Below the pieces are notes generated by a model. It was not told where the DNA came from. It did not search any database and saw only the letters and a list, made by a program, of their open reading frames with translations. A stretch of 64,000 nucleotides of DNA from Engelhardtia mirabilis (lineage in GTDB: Bacteria > Planctomycetota > UBA1135 > GCA-002686595), in NCBI GenBank assembly GCA_007751255.1, contig CP036296.1:3596001-3660000 (forward strand), given 5' to 3'. Positions within the stretch are counted from its first letter, which is position 1; the number at the start of each line of letters is the position of its first letter. Positions 63,788 to 64,000 of the stretch are shown one piece after another. A program made the translations under genes and the position numbers.

Positions 63788-64000
63788 CCAACTCGGCCTC
63801 TTCGCCCCCCTGGTCCACCCAGACACCGACAAGGGGGCCACGATCGAGGAGCGGTTCCGGGCCTTCGACGCCGCGAACCCCAGCCTTCGCGCCGAGCTGC
63901 TGCGCCGAGCCCGCGCCCTCCGAGATCGCGGCGTCACCCGCTTCGGCGTCAAGGCCATCTGGGAGGCTATCCGCTACGACGCATCGGTGAGCGTCTACGG
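63783..64000 (+). CDS. Hypothetical phage protein, truncated by the window edge
   Basis: GTG start, 72 codons visible. 'IEERFRAFDAANPSLRAELL' with 'FGVKAIWEAIRYDASVSV' matches a widespread small phage protein family (F..F...NP.........G...f..kai.E..R). Function of the family is unknown. The C terminus lies outside the window. Confidence 0.7.
   Translation, partial: MTQLGLFAPLVHPDTDKGATIEERFRAFDAANPSLRAELLRRARALRDRGVTRFGVKAIWEAIRYDASVSVY

Noticed and set aside
30278-64000. Integrase gene for the tRNA-bounded elements
   Set aside because: No tyrosine or serine recombinase motif was found on either strand; it may lie beyond the right edge.

Overview
The window is very GC-rich and densely coded on both strands. 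It reads as a chromosome segment of a Gram-negative bacterium, most likely Planctomycetota. The support is an ASPIC/UnbV protein, several sulfatase-family proteins, type III glutamine synthetase, TamB and BamA-type outer-membrane machinery and an LpxR-like protein. A myxobacterial-type host cannot be excluded from sequence alone. Two accessory blocks follow the core region, and each begins at a copy of the same tRNA fragment. Layout: 1-30.3 kb is ordinary core sequence with envelope and secreted proteins, a NUDIX hydrolase, an EamA transporter, a sulfatase-like trio around an FAD oxidoreductase, a tamB-bamA-type pair, thiC, an alpha/beta hydrolase and glnN. From 30.6 to 49.1 kb lies an island bounded by two same-orientation copies of the 3' half of a tRNA-Met gene (30600-30658 and 49121-49179). 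It carries a desaturase and a complete diversity-generating retroelement (DGR). From 49.1 kb to the right edge (64 kb) a second mobile element begins. It looks like the early/replication region of a prophage, with over 20 short genes mostly overlapping by 4 bp: RNA ligase, DUF1376 replication protein, G39P-like loader, HNH nuclease, cytosine methyltransferase, YqaJ-type exonuclease, RecT, RecF/SbcC-like ATPase, XRE regulator, DUF5131, ASCH and J-domain proteins. No integrase or structural gene is visible. The main discovery is the DGR. On the minus strand an apparent unit runs: unknown 445-aa protein, target 2, HTH protein, Avd-like protein, template repeat (TR), reverse transcriptase. Targets 1 and 3 flank it on the plus strand. 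All three targets have the order trypsin-like protease, NACHT-type NTPase, formylglycine-generating-enzyme (FGE) fold domain of the C-type-lectin class, and each ends in a copy of the TR. Of the TR/variable-repeat mismatches I count 35 at template adenines and only 3 elsewhere, which is the DGR signature. The three genes also share a 24-bp non-coding element right after the variable repeat, read in different frames, so it is probably a DNA-level DGR site. Targets 1 and 2 share an ungapped 848-bp inverted repeat flanking the RT cassette. I infer a hypervariable sensor system: the FGE fold binds a changing ligand, the NACHT module oligomerises or switches, and the protease acts as effector. DGR-diversified conflict proteins of this general kind are known from bacteria with complex lifestyles. 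The three-target arrangement, the shared downstream element, the inverted-repeat cassette, the partner gene and the tRNA-bounded context deserve direct study.
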